NCBI GenBank assembly: GCA_025200525.1
Contig: CM045767.1
Span: 123,430,346-123,494,345 of the forward strand
DNA length: 64,000 nt
Reading direction: 5' to 3'
Source: Camellia lanceoleosa
Taxonomy: Eukaryota; Streptophyta; Magnoliopsida; Ericales; Theaceae
Shown: one piece after another, positions 1-11,389 of the stretch
How the letters are laid out: the number at the start of each line of letters is the position of its first letter
Numbering within the stretch: the first letter of the stretch is position 1
The notes under the pieces: model-generated
Seen by the model: the letters and a program-made list of their open reading frames with translations, nothing else
Databases searched by the model: none
Told to the model about the DNA's origin: nothing
Translations under genes and position numbers: made by a program

Positions 1-2
1 GG

Positions 3-260
3 CCTAAACTTGTGCCAGCTATATGCATTCATTGTGATAGTGAAGTAGCAATAGGACGGGCACAGAATCATATGTACAACGATAAGTCTCGACACATTCG
101 TCGAAGACATAATACCGTCAGGCATTTGCTCTCACATGGAATAATTTTCATAGAATATGTAAAGACAAGAGAGAATATTGCAGATCCATTGACTAAAGGG
201 CTAGCTAGAGAGCATGTGTACCATTTATCGAGTGGAATGGGATTAAAACCTATTACTTAA
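3..260 (+). CDS. Ty1/copia polyprotein, C-terminal RNase H end (5' partial)
   Basis: The frame is open from the window edge (codon at 3) to a TAA at 258-260. It is the last part of a copia RNase H domain. The conserved blocks visible are CDSEVAIGRAQ, KSRHIRRRHNTVR and IADPLTKGL, followed by GMGLKP close to the stop. These are typical of the Tork-type copia lineage. The domain degrades the RNA strand of the RNA-DNA hybrid during reverse transcription in the cytoplasmic particle. There is no stop or frameshift in the visible part. The PPT and 3' LTR follow about 570 bases downstream, as expected for the last ORF of the element. Family call is firm; lineage call is moderate. Confidence 0.88.
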   Translation, partial: PKLVPAICIHCDSEVAIGRAQNHMYNDKSRHIRRRHNTVRHLLSHGIIFIEYVKTRENIADPLTKGLAREHVYHLSSGMGLKPIT

Positions 261-843
261 AAGTCGCCATAATGACAACTCAACATAGTTGACTGGAGAT
301 CCCAAGATCTAGGTTCAAAGGCACAACCAAATTATGGATGACTTCACGTATTATTAAGGAGGTTTACTCCTACCCATTTCTATGATAAGAAGAGTGATAC
401 TTGCAGTGTTTGTAGGATAAGCTTTGCTTTTAATGATTCTTATAGCTTAGATATCCAAGTGGGGTATGGCATGATACTCTTAATAATAAGTCACCCATAT
501 GAGTGTGAACTAGACTGGTTCTGTGAGAATTGAGAAAACTAAATTCTCTAGAGCATTCATAAATTATCAGGCGTTGTTCAGGGCCAAAATGAACATAATC
601 GTAAGAACCAAGCTGTGTCTGCGGATACACTATGTGTAGTCTATTGTCTTGGCTTACACAAACAGTTGAACAGTTCAAAGCATCGCGTCTACTGGTTAGC
701 CAGTAAGTCTGATATGCTTTCACTAGAGAAGGTTCAAAGCCAAGAGTTACCAATCTCAATGTAGTATATCTTCTCAATATACTCTTTCTTTGTTTGCATC
801 TTGTTGTATGTCCGTTATCGTGAATTCCATTCATGTGGGGGAT
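261..843 (+). other. copia 3' untranslated region with polypurine tract
   Basis: Non-coding stretch between the copia stop codon and the 3' LTR. A purine-rich run ending GTGGGGGAT at 835-843 abuts the TGTTGG start of the LTR. This is the normal position of the polypurine tract that primes plus-strand DNA synthesis. A minus-strand open frame at 430-834 has no recognisable content and is taken as chance. Confidence 0.7.
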
Positions 844-1745
844 TGTTGGAAAATAACTTTGGAAAAGCCTTATTTTTTGCTAACTTTGAGCATTAATTAA
901 GGTGGGACCCAAGCGTTATTTTTAACGTTTTTCATTGCATTCATGTTTAATGCTGCGTAGCGAATAACATCGTGTATTTGGTTGCTCAAAACTATTTTTG
1001 GATGAATGAGAATTCAACGCGCATTTTCGGGTTCGTGGAAATGGATTTAGGTGGGTTTCCTACACATTTGTGAAATGTGTTTGTCCCACATTAAAAAAGC
1101 TTAAGGTTTTAAATAGGTATATATACCTTAGCTTGGGATACTTACGATGGGCCCCAAGGGGTACCCAAGTTTGTGGAAGGGTGAGGTTATAGGTAAAGTG
1201 GGCTAGACCCATTGGACCTAAAACAAAAATCACACATGTGCGTAGGTACGTGGTCTGAGGTTGGGTTGGGCTTGGGCAAAAAACATTTGCATTTTATTTA
1301 TTTAATTTTAAATTTTGGTTTCAAAATTAATTAAATTGGTCCAGTTTTTTTTCTCACCCAAACATGTTAATACCTGTTGAGTTCCATCCGAACAGGTTTT
1401 CTACCCGTTGAATCTATCTGAACAGATTTCTATCTATTTGGTACCTGTTCAGAAAAACCACTTAGTTTCCTATAAATAGCCAACTTTTCAACAATTCTTG
1501 GATCGCATTTTTTTCCAGAGCATTTTCTTTCTTCTTCTTCTTTTCATCATCTTGTTTCTGCATCTGTTCTGCATTTAAATTTAGGAAGAAAAAGAAAGAG
1601 TCACAACAGAGTTTTGGTTCGCCAGACTTGATTTTGTAGTGTTGCAAATCAAGTGTTAGTTGTTGCATCTTGGGAAGGAGACGCCGATAAATCTCGAAGC
1701 ACCAGAGTTAGGGCGAAATCTACTTTAAGGAGATTATGTCCAACA
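844..1745 (+). repeat. 3' LTR of the Tork-like copia element
   Basis: The LTR starts TGTTGGA directly after the polypurine tract. The matching inverted end TCCAACA lies at 1739-1745, giving about 902 bp. A TATA box (TATAAATA) sits at 1471-1478, leaving an R/U5 of about 240 bp. The 5' copy lies outside the window, so the 3' boundary and the TSD cannot be confirmed. The LTR could extend up to about 1880. Confidence 0.7.
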
Positions 1746-2225
1746 CAAGCCTCGACTTATATTTTTTTGTAAGCAATTAATTCAGAATTTAATTTATATA
1801 ATTATTTTCTGGATTATTTTAGTTTGCTGTTTATTTTATTTTACATTTAATTTACATATACACACCACTGGGAATAACAAAGCGTGACGAAGGAAAAGGA
1901 AGATGAGTGTCGGTAGCAAAGATGGTGGTATCGATGAAGAGGAGGTGACGCAAAGGGTGAGAAGAAGAAGTTGTCGATGAAGAGGGTGGGTTTTTTCGTT
2001 CTGTTCAAGTTGAGAACAGAGAGTGAGAGAGAGAGATAAAGAGGGAAGGTGGGGGGGCAGATGTGGGTAGGTGGGCAACAATGATTGATACGTTTAGGCG
2101 AGAACCATCATTGATCTGAACCATTAATATAAATTTACGATTTATCTCACCCGTTCAAACGAAATGTATCTCTGATACATTTTGATGCATTTTCAAAAAC
2201 CATCCTACTTTATTATATAGATTAT
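1746..2225. other. spacer, no gene recognised
   Basis: AT-rich stretch followed by GA-rich low-complexity sequence around 1890-2070. No coding region is supported; the minus-strand frame at 1836-2081 is simple-sequence derived. It may include the true end of the copia LTR. Confidence 0.5.
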
Positions 2226-2256
2226 TTGCCACTTTATTAGAGATGTAATTGGGGGG

Positions 2257-2612
2257 TGATAAAAAAATAAGAAACGTAGCAAAACTCTTTTGTACACCCA
2301 ATTTCATCTCTAGTGATATGGCCCACCACAATGTGAAATAGTCTCACTCTTCTCTCTCTCCTCATCTTTAGCCTCCCTAATTCTACATTATTGAGAGACC
2401 AAAATTAGGGTGATCTTAGGATGATCAATTTCATCTCTAATGATAAAAAAAGGGAAAATGTAGCAAAACTCTTTTGTACTCCCAATTTCATCTCTATTGA
2501 TATGGTCCACCATTATGTGAAGCAGTCTCACATTTCTCTTTTTCATCTTTAGCCTTCCTAATTCTACATTACAGAGAGATCAAAATTAGGGTAATCTTAG
2601 GATGATCAATTA
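2257..2612. repeat. tandem duplication, about 184 bp period, two copies
   Basis: Copies begin at 2257 and 2441. Both contain the landmarks TGTAGCAAAACTCTTTTGTA or CGTAGCAAAACTCTTTTGTA, a CATCTTTAGCC block, AATTCTACATTA and TTAGGATGATCAATT. Unit B has a single counterpart at about 33365-33585, so the doubling happened only in unit A, or was lost in B. Confidence 0.85.
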
Positions 2613-2968
2613 TTGTCCCGTTCAAAAAACAAAAAATTATTATTATTATTCTCATTGACTATGCTGCTTTTACCAAAGGAAAATATGATTGACCGAGTTG
2701 TCATTAAACTGTATAAAAAGTATATAAAAATAAATTATAAATTGAAATTGAAATTATTATTTTTTATTTTTTTTTTATTTTTATTTTTATTTTTATTTTT
2801 ATTTTTATTTTTATTTTTTTAATAACTTCTGTTTTAATTTGTAACAACAATTCCTTTAAACTATCAATGGTCTGACCCTTTTAAGAAATGACGGAAAGAA
2901 TTCATTTATGTGAAAGTTTTGTAGAGGGTTCAACGAAAAAATTGTTGGTTAGTCTAGGGGTCATGTGG

Positions 2969-3801
2969 AACCTCCAATCCGCCATCCGTCCGTCAGATTG
3001 GCGGATTGGAGAAAATCAATCCGCATCCCTCCGCCAATTCGGCGGATGTGAATTGAGCGGATTGGCGGATGGATGCGAATCAGTTTGGTGGTTTAAAATT
3101 TTATAAATTTTCAACATAATTCAACTTGTGCACTTCCTAAAAAAAAAAAAAAAATACAACAGTCATTGACTTAAAAATGTATTACAATCACTACATGCCT
3201 CATCCAAAGAAGAAGGTTTGAAACTTTAAAATATTACAATCACTGCATGCATCATCTATATATTACAATCACAGCATGTCTCATCCACATAAAGTATTAT
3301 AATGTGATTCTTAAAATATAAAAACAATTCAAACCACCAAAACCATAAACGAAGCAGTAATAGAGATTGTACGCCTCTATATTATTACATCTATATCTGT
3401 TTTTGAAAATAAAAACCAACTAACATATGTTTTCCTTTTTATTTATTATTTTTAGAGTTAGATTTAAAAACCAAAAAATATAGATAAGTAATACATTTAT
3501 TTTTTTCAATTCAAAAAATATATTCAAGTTGAAAACTCTTTTTCAATTGAAAACACAAATATAATATCTAAACAAATTGAAAACACAAAGTCTTACAAAT
3601 TATTAGGGATGCTTGCGGTTTTGGCGGTTTGGTTGCGGCTAAATGAACCTCAAATCCGTCATCTTACCAAAACTAGGATGGTTGGAAAAAATCAATCTAC
3701 AACCGTCCGCTCGTCATCACACATCCATCCAAAATGTGGCGGATCGGTTCGGTTCAGTCAGTTTGGACGGATCGATATATCCGCTGCTCACCCCTAATCT
3801 C
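2969..3801. repeat. sequence private to unit A with GCGG-rich repeat copies
   Basis: Unit B has no counterpart of this stretch, so it is an insertion in A or a deletion in B. Two related pieces lie at its ends, about 2969-3090 and 3602-3796. Both carry an AACCTC.AATCCG block followed by GAAAA..ATCAATC and a GGCGGAT-rich tail. The right piece begins TTAGGGATG and ends ACCCCTAA, which resembles the ends of plant hAT-type MITEs, but no clean 8-bp TSD is visible. The middle (3090-3600) is AT-rich and featureless. Confidence 0.5.
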
Positions 3802-5969
3802 ATAAAATTGTAAATTTCACCTCTTCTATCAATTATATCACCGTTGAAGTAGCACTTGGCGGTGTCCCAGAACCAACCAATAACTTCTCAGTTCTAAACC
3901 ACAAAGTGGAAGAAATTATTAGCTTTATGTGTCATATATATTTATCATTTCATATATGGCAAATGCTAATAAGTGCTCCTTACACATTATTTAATGTTAA
4001 AAAATATGTATAAAATGTTTTGAAAATATGAAAAAATGTATTGATTTAAAAATATATATATATTAAATTTAATAAAAAATATTATGCGTTCTTTAAATTT
4101 TTTATCATTTACTTGTACGCTAAGCACTTGTTAACAACATCTTTTATGTATCAATTATTAGTTTAATAAGTTTCATTCATCAATGTATTTTATCAGTGCG
4201 ATGTGACATGTCGCATAATAAACACAATTTATTGATGGGATAAATAAATGAAAACTAATTTTGAAATGAGCCTTGACTCTTTCCTCACCCACCCCTTATT
4301 CTAATTTAATTTGGTCATCAAACGGGCCTTAGATTTACTGTGCACTAGCTTTGAACCCGTTGAAGAAGACGACTAGATTAGATCAATACGTATTTTGCAT
4401 TATGTTGAGAACTTTGATAAGGGAAGAAAGAAAATGATTATATAAATCATTTTGAGAAAAGATATTATCATTTATGTTCCTTTTATTTGAATAAATAAAA
4501 GAAAAAAGAAAAATATATATATATATATTTTTTTTTTAATATTTTATTTAATTAAATTACATTAAAAAAGAAAAGAAAAGAAAAATTATTTCATATTATA
4601 ATACAAAAATAACTTTTGATAAGTGCCACTTTTATTTATTTATAATATCCAAAAGGGCAATTTGAATAAGAATTATAGAAAATAGTTATTATTAGCTTAT
4701 TTTTTCTTTCATGCTTTGTTTGTTTGGGTGAAATTTTATTCTGGGGAAAACATATATGGTGGTGGAACAAAGGTGGAGGTGGTGGGACATGACAACGATG
4801 ATAGCGATGGTGACGATGACAGTGGCCGTGGTGATCAGGGGTAGAAGTAAAAGGGTCTAGGGGTTCACATACCCCCCTTGGGTTTTGGATTTTTTTTCTT
4901 GTTGTTGCAAATATAAAGAAAATATTTTAAATAAAAAAATTTATAAAAATATTATTTACAGTGAAATGTCAATGACATTTTTTTAATTATGATAACAATA
5001 ATAGTTGTTTTGATTAAAAATAAAGAGACTACGATAAGTCATATTATTTTTTATGAAAATTTCAATATGATGGCGATGTCTATTATTATTGACATGTAGA
5101 CATAATTAATCTCAATAAAGATATGAAATTTATTAGATTATTAGTTACATTTTGACATGTGGGATTCATCCTCCTTATGTTTCTTTACTATTGATTGGTG
5201 ATATCACATGTCAATGATGACGTAATATTACTATTATATTGAATTTTACTCATATTTTGTATAAAAAAAATTACTTTATCATTATATAATTTATTTTAAA
5301 ACTTATATACATGACTTTTTTTATATTGTCTATGATACACTAATTACAAATAATATATATATATATATATATGCATTTTTTTTATCTTTCTTGAAGTAAA
5401 TCGTAAAAATCTATGTGAAATATTTTTGTAAAATTTTTTAATATTATAATTAATAAGTGCCGCCTCTAATTTAATTTCTTAGCTCCGTTACTGGTGGTGA
5501 TGGTGGTGGAGATGAGAGTGACAGTGGTAATGTGATGAGATTAGTATGATTTTAGTTTAAAAAATATTTTCTTTTAAAAATGAAAAATATTTTTTGCCTA
5601 TGTAGGTTTATTTTTTTTTAATTAATTATGAAAAATATTTTTTGTTGATTTTAATTTTTATATCAAACACCAAAAGATATTTTATTTTTCACCCAAATAA
5701 ATAGAGTATCAATCTCTCCACTTTTAGAGATATTTAAATTAAAAATTATAAAAGTAAAATAAATTTCTTTCTACTTTACCATATTTCTCTCTTCATTGTT
5801 TATCCAAAGAAATGAGATGAATGAAGAGAAATGTATTTTTATTTTTAAACTCTAAATCACGCAATCCAAACAAGGACTTGACGCTTAACGAGTGAAGAAA
5901 AAGGATCATTGAACCCCAGTCCCGTTGTTTTTATGCATTTGTTTTCACTGTATAATGCACATTTATTAT

Positions 5970-6508
5970 TGTGTGCGTTGATTTCTAACCACACTGCCAA
6001 ACAAGTACTCACCTGGAGAACATCGGCAGAATAGATTACGCCCAAACGACCTGTCACAGAAAGATAAGACTCCGGCGGTGGTTCTTCCACCCGGGGGCAC
6101 TCCAACGATCAAGTCAGTACTCAATATCTCTCAAAGATAACAAATAGTGCTTAACTCATTAGCCAGAACATAAAAAGCGTACCTTAGATCCACGACGGTG
6201 CCTTACTTTTATAGCCTGCACTAACCTGATCTCTGTAGAAGCCTAGCTTCCATGGACTCTGGCCCAATGCCAATCCTGAACTCCCAATTAGATAGGGATA
6301 AACTTCCTAAGAGTTTTATCCTTATCCATACTGAAGTCTTCCCTCATTCTAGGACTCTTATAGCTTATCCGCTCACCTCGGATTCCGGTATCTCCGCAGA
6401 CAACCTCGGCCTAGCATCTCGGCGTCATGACCAGGACACGTGGCATCTCGGCTGGCACTTCGGTGCCACCTTGGCCACGTGTTATTATCCAAAAAATATG
6501 TCCCCACA
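5970..6508 (-). repeat. 3' LTR of the Tat-like element
   Basis: Left copy of the LTR pair. It aligns with 17102-17645 along its length; the right copy has a short extra block near 17540. The left boundary is fixed by the TSD ATTAT, the right by CCCCACA followed by the PPT complement. Confidence 0.92.
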
Positions 6509-6520
6509 ACTGCCCCTAAG
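6509..6520 (-). other. polypurine tract of the Tat-like element
   Basis: Read on the minus strand this is CTTAGGGGCAGT, immediately before the 3' LTR. It is the expected primer site for plus-strand synthesis. Confidence 0.75.
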
Positions 6521-7668
6521 TTCTATTACCTCGGCATCCTGAGGTGGAACCTATATTATTTGACCATATAGCACGTCGGCTAAGCTTGCTCTTATCCTTC
6601 ATTATCGAGGTCATCATTTGTCGGCTCCACATGACCAAGACCTGTAGCCTGTTTTTATCAGTGCCTTAGAACCAATAACCAAGTTTTTCAAGTTTTTTTA
6701 ACCGAGATCGTCCCCAAGCCGAGGTCTTTGGTTCATTAAATCAAGAACTCCAAGAGCTCTACATGCGTATGAGTTGTCACGCACAGTTTTTTAACCGTTT
6801 CTGCCACGTGTCTACTTCTCATTGAATCGTACCTGATACCCGCCATCAAGTCGCATCACGTCTGCACGCGCTGCCTGACAGACACATCGTCCAAGGCACT
6901 AATTGTGATTTGCTGCATTTTCATGTTTTGATAAAAAAACACTTCTCTCTATGCGCCCTTTCACTTTTGTATCTACGTCTTCTCCCAATCTTTCTCTCTC
7001 TAACACCTCTCTCCCGAATCCTCCATTGTTGCCTTTTTCGAGCTTTTCTGCAACCACTCCGTTCACCTCCTCCAGTGAAGCTCTTGCTGCTCTTCTCCGC
7101 TCACCACCACCGTCTGACTCCAGCGCACTTCATACCGGCCTCATTTTCCTCGGTAAGTCACTGTTCCCTTTCTTTCAGTTCTTTGACTTACTTCGAATTT
7201 TGTTAGTTTCACACACTGCTATTGTGAATGCATTCAAGTTCTTGAATTCCTCATCTGTGTTTTTGAATTTCATCGTATTTGTTTGCCATCCTGCTTTTGT
7301 GCCATCATTTTCTGGGCACACATTTGGTTCACACTCTTGCTATTTTGTTACTGTTCTTGGCTTGTTGCTCATTTGCACACATTTTTGTACAATCGTTCTT
7401 GGTTTGTGCTTTTTGGGTTCTGAATCACATTCATTTTCTGCTTTCTTTTTGTCTTATTTTCCAGATTCTTGCTCCTAATTTCTGTTTCAATAGCTCTAGG
7501 TTTGGGATTTGCCTTAGAACTCACAAACTTTAGGGAAACTGTAATAATCTTCCCTTGATCTTTGAAAAACCCTTGCCCCCGTTTCTGTTTTGGGTTTAGC
7601 CGAGGTCCCCCAAACCCATACAAACCATTTTCTTCTGAATTCTCACCTTGCCCCTCTTAGCTGACATC
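6521..7668 (+). promoter_or_regulatory. putative promoter and leader of the antisense gene
   Basis: No pol remnant is visible here. The stretch precedes the antisense gene and turns pyrimidine-rich from about 6940, like a plant 5' UTR. A good splice donor (CTCGGTAAGT) lies at 7149-7158, and a candidate acceptor (CTCTTAG) ends at 7660, just before the gene's first ATG. A leader intron is therefore plausible. The plus-strand frame at 6951-7478 spans this putative exon and intron and has no recognised domain. Confidence 0.45.
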
Positions 7669-10122
7669 ATGGATATGTTTAGATAGAGGGTAGACACCCC
7701 TGCTAAGCTGGAGTACTTTAGGCAAGAGTTCTCTATCCTTGCCGACATACATCTTAGGTTGGCTGGGAAGAAGGACTCCATCATGCCCAACGACAATTTC
7801 ATGCCCTTCCCAGTTGTAGGCCTCATAGAGTGTGAACTTAGGTTCCCTCTTGACATCCTCTTCCGCGAAGTCCTTCACTACTATAAGCTTAACCTGATGC
7901 AATTAGCCATTAACTCTTATCGAATCATAAACGGTATAGAATCCCTACCAAGCCGAGAAAATGCTAGGGTAACCTTAGCCGACATTCAATATTGCTATAC
8001 CATGCGTCGCCTGAAATCAGAAAAAGGCTACGTCTACTACCTTAAGCTGAGATCCACAGAATACCAACTCATCGCCGACCTCCCAGACTCCAACAAGGGG
8101 GCTGGAGACGATTATTTCATCATCTCGGGCAACTGGGAGTTCCCACTAGATGACAACCTTCACCTCTACCCCTTAAGCCGAACAGTGTTCAAAGAGGGAA
8201 ATGGTAAGAGCCAAGCGTCACTTTACTTGTTTTCAAGTCTTTATTGTTTTGATTCTTTTGCATGTTCTAATGTCTGTTTGTTTACTTTGCAGCACTTCCT
8301 CAGCCCCCAAAGGACTTCCACAAATCCTTCTATCCCAGCAAAGATTTCAAGAAGCTGCTGGACTTGCCTGTTAATCAGCGCAAGGCCCAGCTGCTGCTCA
8401 ACTGCATCCCTACATACAAATCCATTTTGCCCGACGTCCCGAAGAAGAGCAAGTCTCCACCTTATAACAATTTCTCCCCGAACTATCTCATCACCAAGGC
8501 CTAACCAAGCCTCCACATCTGACCCAACAGAACAGCCATCAACTTCTGCTCCACAACTGATTCCACTCCCTCAGCGTCAACGCCGACGTCGAGCCCCACT
8601 GCTTGCTCCCGCAGGTATAACTCGTAGCCGAAGACGCCAAAGTACTGAGGCATCGGCTTACGATCTAGCCAACCCAACAACTGCACTTCCAGCAATCCAC
8701 TTTGGCACTAAGGTCATTGTCGCCGTTGCCGCCGATGAGATGGGTCGCAAAAAGGCTATTGCAGATGACCTTCTAGCCGACATCTCCAATGTCGTCACAG
8801 TCCAATCTTCACCTTCTCAGTCCCAGCAAAAATCAAAGCCAAAGAGACTGAAGAAGGCCCAAGCAAAGGGAACGGTGACTCAGATTGATACTGAGGACAC
8901 CTTGCTGATTTCAAAATTGGCCAAGGGCGAGAAGAGTTCCTCCACCACCGAGAAGAGGCCTGCCGAAGCTGACCCCTCTGAATCTGCCAAGTCAAAGAAG
9001 CCAAGGTTGAACTCAGCAGCCACCTTAGGTTCTCTCAAATCTGATGACCCCTAGGCCCCTTCCATCACAGTCAAGGACAGGCCAATTAGAGCTGGTGACA
9101 GAGCTACCAACATTGAGGTCGGCGTTGCCCTCTCTACTGCCTTGCTCCTTCCCAACAACCTCAATCGCAACGTCGAGGTCAACGAATACGAGAATTTCGC
9201 TCTAATGTGGCAGCACTCTGTACTGGTAAATCCTTAACACTTGGTTCTCTATGTTCTCTATTATCATACTAAATGAAAATACTAACTTTGTTCTTTGTAT
9301 TTCTTTTAGGCGATCCAGCATGCCCACTCCTTTGCCATGCAAGCAGAGGAAATGAAGAAGGAGCTAGTCCACAAGACCAAGGAGGCTGCTAGTTTGCTCA
9401 AGTCCATAAATAAAGCTGAGGCCAAGATGAAATCATTGATAGATCAAGCCAAGGCATCCAAACAAGCCCAAAACAAGGCTGAGGAAAGGGCGGGGGCTGC
9501 AGAGGCTGTCGCTAAGGTCCTCAAGGCCAAGAAGAAAGAGGCCGAGGCAAAAATGGTCGAAGCCCAAGCTGAACTTTGAGATTCCCTGTCCGTAAAAGCC
9601 GCTAAGATCAAAGCGGCGGGCGAGAAGGCCTATGCCGAGGGGGCATCCGACGTCTGCGAGGACTGCAAGAAACAAGTCAGAGAGGCATGCAACAAGGGTT
9701 ACACCCTTGGTTAGATGGCTGCTCTAAAGGAGTTGGCTATCCCCGAGGACTCTCCTCTCAGAGATGTAGGCCGACTTATGTTGCCATTCCTTCCCGCTTC
9801 AAGCCAATCCGAGGTTAAGGCTGGGGAGAAGGAGGAAGAGGAAGAAGAAGAAGGGGAGGAAGTCGAAGACGAAGAGGCCAAGGTGGTTGATGCTGAAGTT
9901 CCTGCTGGGGCCAAGTCCCCAACTCTGAATGAGCAAGTCCTGGACTTGACTCAGGATGAGGAGGATGAGGTTTCAAAAGGTGCCTGCCCCCAGAAGACAA
10001 CATCTGAGGCGCCAATCACCAAGAAGAGCATTGATCAGACTCTACAAGAGATCGACGCCGAGCTCGAGGCTGAGAAGGCTTCCGAGAAGATTCCCCAGTT
10101 GTCTTTTGGGGCCGAGACATAG
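7669..10122 (+). pseudogene. antisense ORF of Tat-like element (plant gypsy-type transposon domain), spliced and degenerate
   Basis: This gene runs opposite to gag-pol. Exon 1 is 7669-8203, with an early in-frame TAG at 7684. It encodes a domain with FPLDILFREVLHYYKLN, IADIQYC-like and FIISGNWEFP motifs; I recognise it as the 'putative gypsy-type transposon' domain of plant Tat elements. Intron 1 is 8204-8292 (GT..AG). Exon 2 runs 8293-9225 and has a TAA at 8502, a frameshift near there and a TAG at 9052; it is basic and Ser/Pro-rich. Intron 2 is 9226-9309. Exon 3 (9310-10122) encodes a Lys/Glu/Ala-rich coiled coil, then an acidic Glu-rich tract, with stops at 9577 and 9712. The function of this class is unknown. 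Intron frames (phases 1 and 0) fit. Confidence 0.75.
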
Positions 10123-10455
10123 CCTGCCACTGACGCTGAGTAGTCTGATTACAAGTTTTTTCTTTTGTACTTAGTACTTTTCTGAATAATGTTTTTTAGT
10201 TTTCATATTTGGCCGACGTGCCACTTTTGTAATCTGAACAAGTAATCCCTTTGTAAGCCGAAGTGCCCTTTTTCTTCTTTGGATGCAAGTACAACTTCTT
10301 CTTTCAAGTGTTTGTATGTTTGTCTTCTTTACTGTCTTGTATGATTCCATACTTAGAATAATTTGCATGTCTTCAGAGTACCTCTTAACTGTGCAATCTC
10401 CTTGAGGTAAAATACCTCGGATATACCCTCTGACTATTTATCTCGACCTTGGCTT

Positions 10456-10495
10456 AACACTTGAAAATATTTGTAAAAAGATTTTCACAAGTGTT
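10456..10495. terminator. hairpin, AACACTTG...CAAGTGTT
   Basis: Inverted repeat with arms AACACTTG and CAAGTGTT, extended by AAAAT and ATTTT, around an A/T loop. It lies about 330 bases past the antisense stop codon. A role in 3' end formation is inference only. Confidence 0.4.
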
Positions 10496-10618
10496 TATTT
10501 AAAACTTGCCACCTTACTTATTGTCTTCTATCAAGACTTCAGTCTTCCATATTTTCCAAGTTTGGCAACCTGGTAATCTCGGCGAGTCCGTAGCTAGTAC
10601 TACTTTCAATATAACCCC

Positions 10619-10671
10619 GGCTTAACTTCAACTTGTAAATTTTTCTAAAAAATTTCAACAAGTGTTAAGCC
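10619..10671. terminator. second hairpin, GGCTTAAC...GTTAAGCC
   Basis: Arms GGCTTAAC (10619-10626) and GTTAAGCC (10664-10671), with inner ACTTGT and ACAAGT also complementary. It is related to the hairpin at 10456. The pairing is seen in the sequence; a terminator role is inferred. Confidence 0.4.
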
Positions 10672-10907
10672 AACTTTATAGAATTCCAACTCCAAGCATC
10701 ATTCCCCAGCTCTCTGCCCCCTAGTGTGGACTTACTTTTCACTTATGTCTACATTAAGCATGTACATATGATCTTGTTGCCGAGGTTAGATTCAAACAAA
10801 GACTAGCCGAGGTTGTCAACCTTGGTTTCTCTGTTAATCTTACTTAAATGCACTTAGTTCCAATATGAGTTTGATTCTGCTGACATGGCAAGTCTAGGTT
10901 AATCCAA

Positions 10908-11291
10908 CTTAGCTCAACTCCATTATATGCAAGTATAATTGCAACTCTACCATATAATGAGTCTAAGTGTTTTGTCATGTTTTAATCGGAAACATCACCA
11001 ACTTAGTTCAACTCTATTATATGCAAGTATAATTCAACTTTGCCATATAATAAGTCTAAGTTATTCATCATATTTCAATCAGAAACATCGCCAACTTAGT
11101 TAAACTCTATTCTATGCAAGTATAATTCAATGCAAGTATAATTCAACTCTGTCATATAATAAGTCTAAGTTATTCTTCATGTTTCAATCAGAAACATCGC
11201 CAACTTAGTTCAACTCTATTATATGCAAGTATAATTCAACTCTGCCATATAATGAGTCTAAGTTATTCGTTATGTTTCAATCAGAAAACAT
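10908..11291. repeat. tandem repeat, about 93 bp unit, four copies
   Basis: Units start near 10908, 11001, 11094 and 11203. Each runs from CTTAG(C/T)T.AACTC through TATGCAAGTATAATTCAA and ATAAGTCTAAGT to TCAGAAACATCGCCAA. The third unit has an internal duplication of the TGCAAGTATAATTCAA piece. Confidence 0.85.
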
Positions 11292-11389
11292 CATTATAGA
11301 ACTATTTAGTCTGATCACACAATTTCAATTTTACCAAACTTGATCTTTACTAATACCTCGATAAATATAACATAAACAGAAAATCTAAT

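Larger units (their letters stand above)
2226..5969. repeat. segmental unit A, first part (non-coding)
   Basis: This AT-rich, non-coding block recurs in diverged form at 33337-41660 (unit B) and in part at 41655-42684 (unit C). Aligned landmarks include: GACTATGCTGCTTTTACCAA at 2656 against 34074; a block with CAGAACCAACCAATAACTTCTC at 3869 against 36605; TGACTCTTTCCTCACCCACC at 4273 against 37251 and 37780; AAGAAAATGATTATATAAATC at 4428 against 38576; CCCGTTGTTTTTATGCATTTG at 5920 against 41499 and 47811. It is interrupted at 5969 by the Tat-like element and resumes at 17646. It contains simple repeats such as (TTTTTA)n at 2758-2820 and (TA)n near 5356. Confidence 0.85.
10123..11389. other. 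non-coding zone between converging antisense gene and pol
   Basis: No coding potential is recognised. It lies where plus-strand (antisense gene) and minus-strand (pol) transcription would meet. It contains two hairpins and a tandem repeat, listed separately, and several scattered pieces reading CTCGG or GCCGA, a sequence habit of this element. Confidence 0.6.

Noticed and set aside
430..834. 134-codon minus-strand frame in the copia 3' UTR
   Set aside because: Antisense to a known non-coding part of the element; no recognised domain.
6951..7478. 175-codon plus-strand frame in the Tat-like element
   Set aside because: Spans a likely leader exon and intron; Ser/Pro/Phe-rich, no domain.
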